The position numbers were made by a program, and so were the translations under genes. This document shows positions 15,994 to 25,178 of a stretch of DNA of 64,000 nt, in pieces. The stretch is taken from positions 2,418,001 through 2,482,000 of the forward strand of contig NZ_JACHBL010000001.1 of assembly GCF_014200305.1 (NCBI RefSeq). The letters are read 5' to 3'. The notes under the pieces are model-generated. The model ran no database searches, had not been told where the DNA came from, and saw nothing but the letters and a program-made list of their open reading frames with translations. The number at the start of each line of letters is the position of its first letter. Position 1 is the first letter of the stretch. Origin of the DNA: Neomicrococcus lactis. Lineage in GTDB: Bacteria > Actinomycetota > Actinomycetes > Actinomycetales > Micrococcaceae.

Positions 15994-17144
15994 CGGACTA
16001 CCTCCACTACTGCTGCGATGCCCATGCCGCCACCGATCGACGCCGCGGCAACCCCCAAAGTCCCGGCGGGAGCACCGGAACGGACCAGTCGGCTGAAAAG
16101 TCGCACCACTGCAACGGCTCCGCTGGCACCCCACGGGTGTCCCAAGGCAAGAGCGCCGCCGTCGGCGGAGAGTCTAGAATCGTCCTCATCAATCCCGATC
16201 CTGTCGATCACGGCCAGACTCTGTGCGGCAAAAGCTTCCACGATCTCCAACGCGTCGATGTCCGCGAGCTCCACTCCGGCTGATCGCAAAGCCGACTGAA
16301 TCGCTCCCGCCGCACCAATTCCAAGAAGCGCGGGATCGCAGCCCACCACCGCGGACGCGCGGATCGCGAGACCCGGAGCATTGATGGATCGAGCATAAGA
16401 AGCAGGGGCAATCACCACGGCGGCAGAGCCGTCGCCAATGCGCGTGGCGGTCCCGGCCGTCAGCGTGCCACCCGGAAACAACGCCGGTAGGCGCGGGAGG
16501 AGACGCTCGGCGGCACCGATGGCGTCGTCGTATTTCAAGCCAGCCATCGGAACCAACTCAGCGTCGAAGCAGCCCGCATCCCGAGCGGCCCGGGCGCGAG
16601 CGTGGCTACGGGCGGCGTGCGCGTCTTGGCGCTCGCGAGAAATGCCGTCCAGCGCCGCGAGGTTCTCGGCGGCCTGGGTCATGCTGGGATCGGAAAAACC
16701 GGTGGGGGCGAAAGGTGCGCGGTCATAGGCAACGCCATTCACCGAACGGACCGGCGCAGTGGACGGGCTTTCGACGCCACCGGCCACGCGAATGCGCTCG
16801 TCGCCCGCGCGGATGGCGGCGGCAGCGTCAACGATGGCGGCCAGGCCGCTGCCGCACTGTCGGTCAACGGTGGCGCCGGGAACTTCGTGTCCGAGGCCCG
16901 CGGCGAGGGCGGCGATGCGGCCCGGGTTTCCGCCAGGTCCCATGCAATTGCCCAGCACCACGTCAGCTACGGTGATGGGGGAGCCGCTCACGTTTTCGGC
17001 ATCGAGCAGGGCGGCCTGAATGACGGGTGCGGCCAAGTCTTCGACGCGCAAGCCTGCCAACGTGCGACCCCGCGTGCCGATAGGGCTGCGTCGGGCGGCG
17101 ATGATGAACGGCGCATCTTCTAGAGTGCCGTGATTAGGAGCCAA
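15990..17144 (-). CDS. thiolase-family protein with altered active site, 384 aa
   Basis: The thiolase fold is clear over its length: nucleophile loop VDRQCGSGLAAI (C97) and GHPWGASGA (H336). Two conserved catalytic positions are changed. The NEAF asparagine is replaced by valine (EIVEAFAAQ, V302), and the second cysteine of the usual C-x-G-G-G-x-G is serine (AASIGGGMG, S369). PcaF in this window keeps both. A standard thiolysis or Claisen reaction is therefore doubtful. The start is TTG with AGGAGAGG 10 bases upstream, and it overlaps the ligase gene by 11 bases. Its place between an acyl-CoA ligase and bioM suggests handling of a carboxylic-acid precursor connected with biotin; this is inference. 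Confidence 0.8.
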   Translation of the reverse strand: MAPNHGTLEDAPFIIAARRSPIGTRGRTLAGLRVEDLAAPVIQAALLDAENVSGSPITVADVVLGNCMGPGGNPGRIAALAAGLGHEVPGATVDRQCGSGLAAIVDAAAAIRAGDERIRVAGGVESPSTAPVRSVNGVAYDRAPFAPTGFSDPSMTQAAENLAALDGISRERQDAHAARSHARARAARDAGCFDAELVPMAGLKYDDAIGAAERLLPRLPALFPGGTLTAGTATRIGDGSAAVVIAPASYARSINAPGLAIRASAVVGCDPALLGIGAAGAIQSALRSAGVELADIDALEIVEAFAAQSLAVIDRIGIDEDDSRLSADGGALALGHPWGASGAVAVVRLFSRLVRSGAPAGTLGVAAASIGGGMGIAAVVEVVR

Positions 17145-18267
17145 GGTGTGCAGCCTCTCCTGCTAGTACTGAGCGCAACACTTCGGCGCGAGCTGGTTTG
17201 CCGGACGCGGTGCGCGGAATCTGACCGCGGAACCAGCGTTTGGGTCGGTGGGCCGTGGCCAGCCGGGCGGAGGCAAGCTCACGAATCCTAGCAAGTGCTG
17301 GGGTTTCGCCGCACTCAGGCTCGAGCTCCAGCATCGTGGCAACCAGGGCGCCGACGCGCTCGCGGGGCAGCCCAAAAACGATCGCATCGCGCACCCCTGG
17401 AATCGAACGCAACACGGCCTCGACTTCCTCCGGCACGATGGTCGCCGAAGCGCTCAAGATGGCATCATCGGCACGTCCCAGAAGTCGAATGCGGCCGTCA
17501 ATAATCTCCGCTCGATCGCCGACCGTCGCCCACGCGCCGTCGCGTCGCAACGGCCCGGCAGAACCCGCGTACCCCAACGCCACGTACGGCGAGCGAACCC
17601 ACAACTCGTTGCCTTCGCGAATCTCCACCTCAACCCCGGGAAATGCTCGCAAGCCCGGACCCTCGTGAGGGGCGGCACTGGGGTGAGCTCCGTCGTCGTA
17701 CGCCACGAAGGAAAGCTCTGCGGCACCGTAGTAAGCGGTCACGCGGATGCCGGCCGCCTCGGCGCGCTCGCGCAGGGCAGGATCCAGGTGCGAGCCGCCG
17801 ATCAGCGCCGCACGCAACCGTGGGGGAGTGCCCGCCTCGAGCGCCGCGCGAAGAGCCTGCGGGGTGCCGTGAAGCGCATCAGTTTCGGGGGTGATGTGGG
17901 GGTGCGGAGTGGGCCCGCCGTCCAGCGCGTGCGCGAGGGAAAAGAGCGTGAGGGACGACGACGCAGGGGCGGGAAGTGCCACACTTTCCGTGCCGCTGCC
18001 GCCCAGAAATTCAGACACCGCGGCGAACGAGTCCCGCCACGAAGCCGCCGTACGGAGCACGATCCGCGGCGAACCGCTACTGCCCGAGGTCAGCGTGGCC
18101 CACGCGGTACCTTCGGGAATCTCCACGCTCGCTGCCGCAGAAACCATGGAATCCCGGTACTCGGCAGACCACCGCGGATCCAACACCAACGGCACATTGC
18201 CAGCGGTGCGGACCTCACGAAGCTGCTCGAGTAGACCGGGATGTCCACCGTCTAAAGGAACGATCAT
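17134..18267 (-). CDS. AMP-binding acyl-CoA ligase, 377 aa
   Basis: A compact ANL-superfamily ligase. The phosphate loop is TSGSSGSPR, the A5 motif is YYGAAELSF, the hinge aspartate lies in GRADDAIL, and the C-terminal catalytic lysine is in PRTASGKPAR. At 377 residues it is the size of O-succinylbenzoate-CoA ligases rather than ~520-residue fatty-acyl ligases. The ATG at 18267 overlaps the bioY stop (TAATG). It should adenylate a carboxylate and load it on CoA for the adjacent thiolase-like enzyme. Pimelate or a related diacid is an attractive but unproven substrate given the biotin operon. Confidence 0.82.
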   Translation of the reverse strand: MIVPLDGGHPGLLEQLREVRTAGNVPLVLDPRWSAEYRDSMVSAAASVEIPEGTAWATLTSGSSGSPRIVLRTAASWRDSFAAVSEFLGGSGTESVALPAPASSSLTLFSLAHALDGGPTPHPHITPETDALHGTPQALRAALEAGTPPRLRAALIGGSHLDPALRERAEAAGIRVTAYYGAAELSFVAYDDGAHPSAAPHEGPGLRAFPGVEVEIREGNELWVRSPYVALGYAGSAGPLRRDGAWATVGDRAEIIDGRIRLLGRADDAILSASATIVPEEVEAVLRSIPGVRDAIVFGLPRERVGALVATMLELEPECGETPALARIRELASARLATAHRPKRWFRGQIPRTASGKPARAEVLRSVLAGEAAHLGS

Positions 18268-18893
18268 TAGACCCGTTCCGCTACCGACGCGTTCTGTGAA
18301 GCCCACGTGCGGCGGAAAGCGCGGGGGTAGGCCTTGACGAGTGTCATGACAATAATCGTAGCGATCACGGCCTTGATGAGGTCGCCCGGGATGAAGACGA
18401 GGCTAGTGAGGACAGTGTCGCCGATCGGCAGGCGCGTGACGGCGCTCTGGACCGGGATGCCAATGGCGTAGATGGCCAGAATGCCACCCACGATCATCGC
18501 GAGGAACGTCCGCCACGTGACCGGCTTGCGGTTACCCGCGTGCACAATCAGTCCGATCACTAACGCGGCCAGAATCCAGCCGAACAAGTAGCCAGCCGAC
18601 GGGCCAAAGAACACGCCGATGCCGCCGCGGCCGCCCGCCAAAAGCGGCAAGCCGAGGGCGACGAGCGCCATGAAAACGGTCATCGAGAGCGCGCCGAGCC
18701 ATGGGCCCAAAATGGCGCCGGTGAGCATGACGCCGAGCGTCTGGAACGTGATGGGGACGCCGCCGGCGACACTGAACGAGCCGGGCAGGCCGAGGACGGC
18801 AACGATGGCGGCGAAGATCGCCACGCGGGCAAGGCTGGTGGCATCGAGACGTCCGCGTCCCGGCTGCTCTAAGGAGGTGTGTGAAGTAGTCAC
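18267..18893 (-). CDS. bioY: biotin-specific ECF substrate-binding protein BioY, 208 aa
   Basis: Six membrane helices with the family hallmarks: PITFQTLGVMLTGAILGP near helix 2-3, GPSAGYLFGW before helix 4, and GDLIKAVIATIIV near the C-terminus. BioY binds biotin with high affinity and works with BioMN. The GTG start has AGAAGG upstream. It leads a six-gene operon in which every gene overlaps the next. The promoter region contains a BioQ-like operator. Confidence 0.93.
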   Translation of the reverse strand: MTTSHTSLEQPGRGRLDATSLARVAIFAAIVAVLGLPGSFSVAGGVPITFQTLGVMLTGAILGPWLGALSMTVFMALVALGLPLLAGGRGGIGVFFGPSAGYLFGWILAALVIGLIVHAGNRKPVTWRTFLAMIVGGILAIYAIGIPVQSAVTRLPIGDTVLTSLVFIPGDLIKAVIATIIVMTLVKAYPRAFRRTWASQNASVAERV

Positions 18894-18961
18894 GGTTGTA
18901 GACCTTCTGGGGTGAGGAGAACGAGTGCTTCGCTGAATTCACGGCCACGAAAACGATTTAT

Positions 18962-18974
18962 TGAACGGTGTTCA
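18962..18974. promoter_or_regulatory. BioQ-type operator upstream of bioY
   Basis: TGAAC-GGT-GTTCA is a perfect inverted repeat with a 3-base spacer, 69 bases before the bioY start. It closely matches the TGAAC-N3-GTTAC site known for the biotin repressor BioQ of Corynebacterium. No BioQ gene is in the window. Confidence 0.7.
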
Positions 18975-19118
18975 GCGAATGCATGCAACGATAGCTACCC
19001 TGTGACTCATGTCGCAAAACCGGAGCCCAGCGTGAGCCCAGCGTGAGCGGAAGGATGCGCGCACGACTTACGCTGCGTCGTCGTAATGTCAGCGGAATCC
19101 GTCCGCCATACTGTCTCC

Positions 19119-19616
19119 ATGAGTAACCCCGATCAAGTGCACGTGTACGCCGCGGATTTTGAGACGCAGATCCTCGCGTTCATCGATCAGCACCGAGCCA
19201 TGCTTCTGGCTGCTCTTGAGGGGCTGACGGAAGAGGAAGCGCATCGGCGCCTGGTTCCGTCCAAGACGACGCTTCTGGGATTGCTCAAGCATGCGATTTT
19301 CGTGGAACGGGTGTGGTTTCAAGAGGCTCGAACGGGGATGTCCCGGGCGGATTTGGGGATTGGTAAGTCGCCGGATGAGTCCTTTGATCTAGAGGACTCG
19401 GACACGATTGAGTCTGTTGCGCGGGAGTATCTGGAAACCTGTCAGGCATCGCGGGAGGCTGTTGCGGGCGTCAGCGCCTCGACCGTCTGGTGCGGCAACC
19501 GGCGTGGACCGCTCACAGTGCGGTGGATCCAGGTGCACGTCCTACGCGAACTCGCTCAGCATTGCGGGCACGCAGAGATTTTGAGGGAGCAGATCTTGGC
19601 GGTGCGAGAATCGTGA
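19119..19616 (+). CDS. DinB superfamily (DUF664) protein, 165 aa
   Basis: A helical-bundle protein of the DinB/DUF664 type: the first helix holds the metal-site histidine in LLGLLKHAIFVERVWF, and the last helix has the HVLREL.QHCGHAEILREQ segment, giving the usual H-x(n)-HxxxH arrangement. Relatives are putative metal-dependent transferases, some using mycothiol. ATG 19119 is preferred over an upstream ATG at 19086: neither has a ribosome site, but TACTGT lies 5 bases before 19119, fitting a leaderless start. It converges with the copper ATPase gene (20-base gap). Confidence 0.8.
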   Translation: MSNPDQVHVYAADFETQILAFIDQHRAMLLAALEGLTEEEAHRRLVPSKTTLLGLLKHAIFVERVWFQEARTGMSRADLGIGKSPDESFDLEDSDTIESVAREYLETCQASREAVAGVSASTVWCGNRRGPLTVRWIQVHVLRELAQHCGHAEILREQILAVRES

Positions 19617-19635
19617 GCCCGGCCGCCGAACACCT

Positions 19636-21801
19636 TTACTTGGCCAGCGTCTCCGGATTCAAATCCAGTCGGCGCAACAGTTGCGCGTTCAACGCCACCA
19701 CCAGTGTGGACACGGACATCAAGATGGCGCCCACGCTCATGGGCAGCATGAACCCGATCGGCGCCAGGATGCCCGCGGCCAGCGGTACGGAGATGAGGTT
19801 GTAACCGGCGGCCCACCAGAGGTTTTGCTTCATCTTCTTGTAGCTGGCGCGTGAGAGTTCCACGATGGACAGCACGGCTCGAGGATCGGAAGACGCCAGG
19901 ATGACACCCGCAGATCCGATCGCCACATCCGTGCCTGCACCAATCGCGATGCCGACATCGGCTTGGGCAAGGGCGGGAGCGTCGTTCACGCCGTCACCCA
20001 CCATCGCCACCTTGCGGCCCTCGGCCTGTAGTTCGGCAACCTTCGCGGCCTTGTCCTCGGGACGAACGCCCGCGAAAACTCGGTCGATTCCCAGATCGCG
20101 CGCCACGGATTCGGCGACCGCCTGAGCGTCGCCGGTAATCATGACCACCTTGGTGCCCTGCTTGTGCAGCGCGTCGATCGCGGCGCGGGATTCTGGACGG
20201 ATTTCATCGGCCAGGCTCAGCGCACCAATCACAGCGCCGTCCGCGAGCACGTGCAAAATGATGGCGCCGTTCTTGCGCCACTCATCGGCAACCGGCAACT
20301 CTTGGACGCCGTGCTTCTCGAGCAACAGCGGTCCGCCCACCTCAATCACGGCATTGCCCACGGTGGCGCGAACGCCTTGTGCAGGGGAAGACGTGAAATC
20401 GGTGGCTCGAGGAACATCGAGGTGACGATCCGTTGCAGCCCGAACGATCGCCCGAGCCAGCGGGTGCTCGCTGTCAGTTTCGGCGGCCGCGGCGAGTGCC
20501 ACGAGTGAATCCTCGGTCAGATTCCCGATCTTTGCCGGCGTCGAAGAATCAACGTGAACGGCCGTAACCACGGGCTCGCCCTTGGTCAGCGTTCCGGTCT
20601 TATCAAAGATCACGGTATCCACGGAGCGCATGCTTTCAAGCGCCAAACGATCCTTGATGAGAACACCATTGCGGGCGGCACGCTCGGTCGCGATCGACAC
20701 CACCAGCGGAATGGCCAGACCCAAAGCGTGCGGGCACGCGATCACGAGCACGGTGATGGTGCGGACCACCGCGTCATCCGGCAACCCCACGAGCGTCCAC
20801 ACGATGGCGGTGATGAACGCGGCGACGAGGGCAAACCAGAACAACCACGACGCCGCAGTGTCGGCAATGCGCTGCGCTCGGGACGATGATGCTTGCGCTT
20901 CGGCCACGAGCTTCTGAATTCCGGCCAGCGTGGTGCCGTCACCGGTTGCAGTGACTTCCACACGCAAGCCCGAATCCGTCGCGACGGTTCCGGCGATCAC
21001 AGGGTCACCGACGTTGCGGCGTACGGTTTTCGATTCACCGGTGATCATGGATTCGTCCATGGACGCGGAGCCGTCCACAATTTTTCCATCCGCGGGCACG
21101 GAGGATCCGGGACGGATGACGACGACGTCGCCCACGCTTAGTTCCGACGGCGAAATCTTCACAATGTTTTCGCCGTCCACCTTTTCCGCTTCGTCGGGGA
21201 GAAGGGCAGCGAGCGAGTCCAGCGCGGAGGTGGTTTGGGCGAGCGATCGCATCTCGATCCAGTGACCCAACAGCATGATCACCACCAGGAGCGCGAGCTC
21301 CCACCAGAAGTTCAGTTCGTGATCGAGGATGCCCAGCGAGGCACCCCACGATGCCAAGAAAGCCACCGTGATAGCGAGGGCAATCAGCAGCATCATGCCG
21401 GGCTTACGAGCCTTGATCTCATCCACCGCACCGGTCAGGAACGGCTTGCCGCCCCACACGTACATGACGGTTCCGAGGATCGGTGAGACCCAGTGGGTCC
21501 ACTCGGCGTCAGGAAGCGAATAGCCCAGGATGTGCGCGAAGGACGCGCTAAAAGCGACGGTTGGAATGGCCAGAACCAGCATGATCCAGAACAGGCGGCG
21601 GAAGATCGCCACGTGACCGGCATGACCACCGTGACCTGCGTGGCCCATGTGCCCGCTGTGGTTTTCATGTCCAGCATGTTCGCTGTGATCCATATGGTTC
21701 ATGGACTGGGGCTGGGATTGTGCATGTTGCATCGTGGAATGGTCCATTTTTGAGTGGTCCATGTGGGAATCAGTGGCGTGCGTTGAGTGATCATGCTCCA
21801 T
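19636..21801 (-). CDS. copB: CopB-type copper-translocating P-type ATPase, 721 aa
   Basis: A P1B ATPase with the CPH motif in the membrane ([11 protein letters not shown]356-P-H358), which marks the CopB/P1B-3 group; others have CPC. The phosphorylation site is D400[22 protein letters not shown] is the hinge, and GESKTV follows the TGE actuator (MITGES). Instead of CxxC domains, the first ~65 residues are a His/Met-rich tail with repeated HAGH and MDHS units. It exports copper to relieve excess. The ATG at 21801 is preferred over a TTG two codons earlier. A CsoR-like palindrome sits 10 bases upstream. Confidence 0.92.
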   Translation of the reverse strand: MEHDHSTHATDSHMDHSKMDHSTMQHAQSQPQSMNHMDHSEHAGHENHSGHMGHAGHGGHAGHVAIFRRLFWIMLVLAIPTVAFSASFAHILGYSLPDAEWTHWVSPILGTVMYVWGGKPFLTGAVDEIKARKPGMMLLIALAITVAFLASWGASLGILDHELNFWWELALLVVIMLLGHWIEMRSLAQTTSALDSLAALLPDEAEKVDGENIVKISPSELSVGDVVVIRPGSSVPADGKIVDGSASMDESMITGESKTVRRNVGDPVIAGTVATDSGLRVEVTATGDGTTLAGIQKLVAEAQASSSRAQRIADTAASWLFWFALVAAFITAIVWTLVGLPDDAVVRTITVLVIACPHALGLAIPLVVSIATERAARNGVLIKDRLALESMRSVDTVIFDKTGTLTKGEPVVTAVHVDSSTPAKIGNLTEDSLVALAAAAETDSEHPLARAIVRAATDRHLDVPRATDFTSSPAQGVRATVGNAVIEVGGPLLLEKHGVQELPVADEWRKNGAIILHVLADGAVIGALSLADEIRPESRAAIDALHKQGTKVVMITGDAQAVAESVARDLGIDRVFAGVRPEDKAAKVAELQAEGRKVAMVGDGVNDAPALAQADVGIAIGAGTDVAIGSAGVILASSDPRAVLSIVELSRASYKKMKQNLWWAAGYNLISVPLAAGILAPIGFMLPMSVGAILMSVSTLVVALNAQLLRRLDLNPETLAK

Positions 21802-21810
21802 GGCCAAAGC

Positions 21811-21831
21811 ATATACCCACTAGGGGTATAT
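21811..21831. promoter_or_regulatory. CsoR-like copper operator
   Basis: ATATACCC-ACTAG-GGGTATAT: perfect 8-bp arms with a 5-base spacer just upstream of copB. The TACCC/GGGTA core is the known pattern of CsoR-type Cu(I) repressors. No csoR gene is in the window. Confidence 0.7.
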
Positions 21832-21880
21832 GAGGAAGGGTAATTCTCATCATGACACAATGTGACGAAGGGCGCCCCAA

Positions 21881-22486
21881 TTAGCTCGAAGGGTTCGTTT
21901 CGATGACCCGAAGCGCCGTCTCTAGATTCTGCACCGCGAGGTCCTTGCTGACCCGGACCAGGGCGAACGCCGAGATCACGAGCGCCGTGATGGATTCACT
22001 CTTGAGGGAAACATCGGCAGGGGAGATCCCGGGATAATGCGCCGCGACGCCGCGAGAAAAAGCGGACCCCAGCTCGGATCGGTAATCGGCGATGACCTGA
22101 GCAACATGAGCGTCTTTGGCGATCGGAGAGCCGGCCGTATTGACCAGGAGACAACCGTTCGAGGCAGTCCGAGGTGTCAACTCGGCGAACGTCTCCCGAA
22201 GATCCCGGAGATACGCCTCAAGAGCACCGGGTTCAACAACATCACCTGTCAGTGGCTGAATGCGCGGCCGAACCACTTCGTTCAGGTAGCTCTCCACGGC
22301 TGCTTCGAAAAGTCCCAGCTTGGATCCAAAGCTGTTGTAGATGCTGGATCGACTCAGCCCGGTAGCCGCTTCCAGGTCCGGAATTGCTGCGCCCTCGTAG
22401 CCTAGGGACCAAAAGACGGCGCGGGCAGCCCTGGCCACGTCGTGACGGTCAAACGATGCTGTGCGTGCCAAGTTTCCTCTTCTCAC
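21881..22486 (-). CDS. TetR/AcrR family transcriptional regulator, 201 aa
   Basis: The helix-turn-helix spans about residues 25-60 (GAAIPDLEAATGLSRSSIYNSFGSKLGLFEAAV). The ligand domain contains NGCLLVNTAGS, which places it in the NemR/AcuR-like branch, whose members sense electrophiles or aldehydes, often with the cysteine in GCLLVN. It is divergent from an NADP-dependent oxidoreductase gene, its likely target. Confidence 0.87.
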   Translation of the reverse strand: MRRGNLARTASFDRHDVARAARAVFWSLGYEGAAIPDLEAATGLSRSSIYNSFGSKLGLFEAAVESYLNEVVRPRIQPLTGDVVEPGALEAYLRDLRETFAELTPRTASNGCLLVNTAGSPIAKDAHVAQVIADYRSELGSAFSRGVAAHYPGISPADVSLKSESITALVISAFALVRVSKDLAVQNLETALRVIETNPSS

Positions 22487-22516
22487 GGAATGATCCCAGC
22501 ATAATCTGGAATACTC

Positions 22517-22541
22517 GTTACAGAAAGATTGTTGACGTAAC
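22517..22541. promoter_or_regulatory. possible TetR operator between divergent genes
   Basis: GTTAC-N15-GTAAC lies in the 114-base gap between the TetR gene and the oxidoreductase gene. The arms are short and the spacing is long for TetR proteins, so this is a weak call. Confidence 0.25.
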
Positions 22542-22600
22542 CGAAGCCAGCGTCGTCGTACTTAATGACCCCGCGCAACGGACTAACGCAAGGAAACCGC

Positions 22601-23617
22601 ATGAGCACCACCACCAGCACGCAAATCCAGCTCGCCTCCCGCCCCACCGGCTGGCCAACGCACGACAATTTCCAGACCGTGCAGCTCACCTACGAGGCCC
22701 CGAAGCCGGGTCAGGTGCGCGTGCGCAACGAGTTCGTTTCCGTGGATCCGTACATGCGCGGCCGCATGAACGACGTCCGCAGCTACACCCCGCCATTCCA
22801 GCTGGGAGAGCGCATCACGGGCGGCGCTGTGGGCCGCGTCGTTGAATCCGCCGCCGAGGAATTGCCCGTGGGCACCGTAGTCCTTCACCAGCACGGTTGG
22901 AGCGACTTCATCCAGGACGACGCCGCCACCTTCCGCGCCATTCCAGAGGTTCCGGGAGTGCCACTTTCGTTGAACCTGCACATTCTGGGCATGACCGGCA
23001 TGACCGCTTACGTTGGTCTCACGGCGATCGCTGGACTCAAGGAAGGCGACACCGTCTTCGTATCCGGCGCTGCAGGCTCCGTGGGAACCGCCGTGGGCCA
23101 GATTGCGAAGCTGCTTGGCGCAAGCCGCGTCATTGGTTCCGCAGGTAGCGCGGAAAAGGTTGCGTTGCTGACGGAGAAATACGGGTACGATGCCGCTTTC
23201 AACTACAAGGACGGCGACGTTCGCGGACAGCTCGCCGAAGCGGCGCCCAACGGCATTGACGTTTTCTTCGACAACGTGGGTGGCGATCACCTCGAAGCTG
23301 CGCTCGCAGCGTTCAACGACGGCGGCCGCGCAGCTTTGTGCGGAGCGATCTCGGCTTACAACGAAACTTCTGCAGTGCCGGGCCCGAACAACATGAGCAA
23401 CATCATCACCCGTGCACTCACGCTCAAAGGCTTCACCTTGGGCTCCTACCTGCACCTCGCGCCTGAATTCCAGGCCAAGATGGGCGAGTGGTTCCCTGCG
23501 GGCAAGATCTCCTACGACGAGACCATTGTTGATGGCATCGAGAACACCGTGGACGCGTTCTTGGACATGATGCGCGGTGCGAACACCGGCAAAATGTTGG
23601 TGCGCGTCACGAAGTAG
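22601..23617 (+). CDS. NADP-dependent oxidoreductase, MDR/curcumin-reductase type, 338 aa
   Basis: A zinc-free medium-chain dehydrogenase/reductase of the leukotriene B4 dehydrogenase/CurA group. N-terminal QIQLASRPTGWPT and VSVDPYMRGRMND are typical of this group, and the nucleotide loop is FVSGAAGSVGTAVGQIAKLLGA. It reduces C=C bonds of alpha,beta-unsaturated carbonyls with NADPH. ATG 22601 has AAGGAAA 6 bases upstream; an upstream ATG at 22565 lacks one. The divergent NemR-like regulator suggests induction by reactive electrophiles. Confidence 0.9.
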   Translation: MSTTTSTQIQLASRPTGWPTHDNFQTVQLTYEAPKPGQVRVRNEFVSVDPYMRGRMNDVRSYTPPFQLGERITGGAVGRVVESAAEELPVGTVVLHQHGWSDFIQDDAATFRAIPEVPGVPLSLNLHILGMTGMTAYVGLTAIAGLKEGDTVFVSGAAGSVGTAVGQIAKLLGASRVIGSAGSAEKVALLTEKYGYDAAFNYKDGDVRGQLAEAAPNGIDVFFDNVGGDHLEAALAAFNDGGRAALCGAISAYNETSAVPGPNNMSNIITRALTLKGFTLGSYLHLAPEFQAKMGEWFPAGKISYDETIVDGIENTVDAFLDMMRGANTGKMLVRVTK

Positions 23618-23913
23618 CTTGATCGAATAACCGCTCGGTGAAACGGCCGTCGTCAAGTGACTTCTCTTCACAAAATGATGGCGGCCGCAAACTGTGACGC
23701 AATAAATATCCGGAATCGGGTTACCGCAAAAGGGTCTTTTATAGTTAGACGGCAGATTGCTGCCATCGCAGTGTGATCTGAATCTAGCGCAAGCTCCGTG
23801 CACCCTCGGACTGTTCGCGCACGTCGTTATGGCATTACCGGCCCAATCCGCCGTTGTCTCTTGTTGTTAGCCATAACCTCTTGCCCCCACAATTTCCGAA
23901 GGAACATACCCTC

Positions 23914-25074
23914 ATGGCTCAGCCCATCATCATTAATGACGAAGAAATCTTTGAGTATCACCAAGGCGGAAAGCTCAACGCCACCCCCAAAGCCAAGCTC
24001 GAAACCAAGCGCGACCTATCCATCGCTTACACCCCGGGCGTAGCGCAGGTTTCCCGCGCCATCGCGAAGGATGAAAGCCTCGCCAAGGAATACACCTGGG
24101 CTAGCCGCCTTGTGGCCGTGATTTCCGATGGCTCCGCTGTTTTGGGCCTCGGCAACATTGGACCGCGCGCCTCCTTGCCGGTTATGGAAGGCAAGAGCGT
24201 GCTCTTCAAAGAGTTCGGTGACCTGAACTCGATCCCTATTGTCATCAACCAGTCTGATGTTGATCAGATGGTGGAGACCATCATTCAGATTGCACCGTCC
24301 TTCGGTGCCATCAACCTCGAAGACATCGCTGCGCCGAAGTGCTTCGAAGTGGAAGAGCGCCTCATCGAGGCACTCGACATCCCTGTGATGCATGACGACC
24401 AGCACGGCACCGCCGTCGTAGTCTTGGCCGCCCTCATCAACGCAGCCAAGGTGACCGGCCGCGAGCTGGAAGATGTGAAGATCGTGGTCTCCGGCGCTGG
24501 TGCCGCAGGCGTAGCCATCACCAAGACCCTGCTCACCGCGGGCGTCAAGAACATTGTGGTGTGCGATTCCAAGGGCATCATTTCCGCATCCCGCGAGGAT
24601 CTGCACTCCTCTAAGCAAGAGCTGGTTGAGGTCACGAACCCGAACAACCTCTCCGGCGGAATCGACGTCGCGTTGGTGGGTGCCGACTTGTTCGTCGGTG
24701 TTTCCGCAGCGAAGGTTCCGGAAGAGTACATCGCCACGATGGCCGAGAATTCCATGGTCTTCGCGATGGCTAACCCGGACCCAGAAGTGGATCCAGAGGT
24801 GGCCGCGAAGTACGCAGCTGTGGTGGCAACGGGCCGCTCTGACTACCCGAACCAGATCAACAACGTCTTGGCCTTCCCGGGCATCTTCAAGGGTGCTCTG
24901 GACGCTGGCGCACGCCGTATCACTCCGGAAATGCGCGTAGCAGCCGCTCACGCTATCGCCGAATTGGTGGGCGACGATCTCGCGACGGACCGCATTGTTC
25001 CGAACGCACTGGACCCACGCGTTGCTCCAGCTGTGGCCGAAGCCGTGGCTGCTGCATCCAAGGTCAACGCCTAA
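23914..25074 (+). CDS. NAD(P)-dependent malic enzyme, 386 aa
   Basis: A short-form (about 390 aa) bacterial malic enzyme: oxidative decarboxylation of malate to pyruvate. Visible motifs are the substrate loop SIAYTPGVAQVS, the metal-site segment NLEDIAAPKCFEVE and MHDDQHGTA, and the nucleotide loop VSGAGAAGVAI. ATG 23914 has GAAGGAA upstream; the frame extends 20 codons earlier without one. A 296-base upstream gap holds the promoter region. A large bidirectional hairpin follows at 25118. Confidence 0.92.
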   Translation: MAQPIIINDEEIFEYHQGGKLNATPKAKLETKRDLSIAYTPGVAQVSRAIAKDESLAKEYTWASRLVAVISDGSAVLGLGNIGPRASLPVMEGKSVLFKEFGDLNSIPIVINQSDVDQMVETIIQIAPSFGAINLEDIAAPKCFEVEERLIEALDIPVMHDDQHGTAVVVLAALINAAKVTGRELEDVKIVVSGAGAAGVAITKTLLTAGVKNIVVCDSKGIISASREDLHSSKQELVEVTNPNNLSGGIDVALVGADLFVGVSAAKVPEEYIATMAENSMVFAMANPDPEVDPEVAAKYAAVVATGRSDYPNQINNVLAFPGIFKGALDAGARRITPEMRVAAAHAIAELVGDDLATDRIVPNALDPRVAPAVAEAVAAASKVNA

Positions 25075-25117
25075 GTAGCGGCAACTGAGCGCTCGGCCTC
25101 GAGCGTTACTCAAGCAA

Positions 25118-25171
25118 AAGCCCGCCTCCAGGCTGAATCCGTTTCACACGGACCAGCGATGGGGCGGGCTT
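25118..25171. terminator. bidirectional hairpin between convergent malic enzyme and methyltransferase genes
   Basis: AAGCCCGCC (25118-25126) pairs with GGCGGGCTT (25163-25171) around a 36-base interior that can fold further. The flanking AGCAA/TCGCTT sequences also partly pair. Confidence 0.6.
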
Positions 25172-25178
25172 CGCTTAC

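Noticed and set aside
21881-22486. TetR gene as the biotin repressor BioQ
   Set aside because: Its ligand domain is NemR/AcuR-like and it is divergent from an oxidoreductase gene; nothing ties it to the bioY operator.
23618-23913. Small RNA or short gene before malic enzyme
   Set aside because: The 296-base gap contains only an AT-rich promoter-like stretch near 23700-23760; no hairpin or ribosome site stands out.
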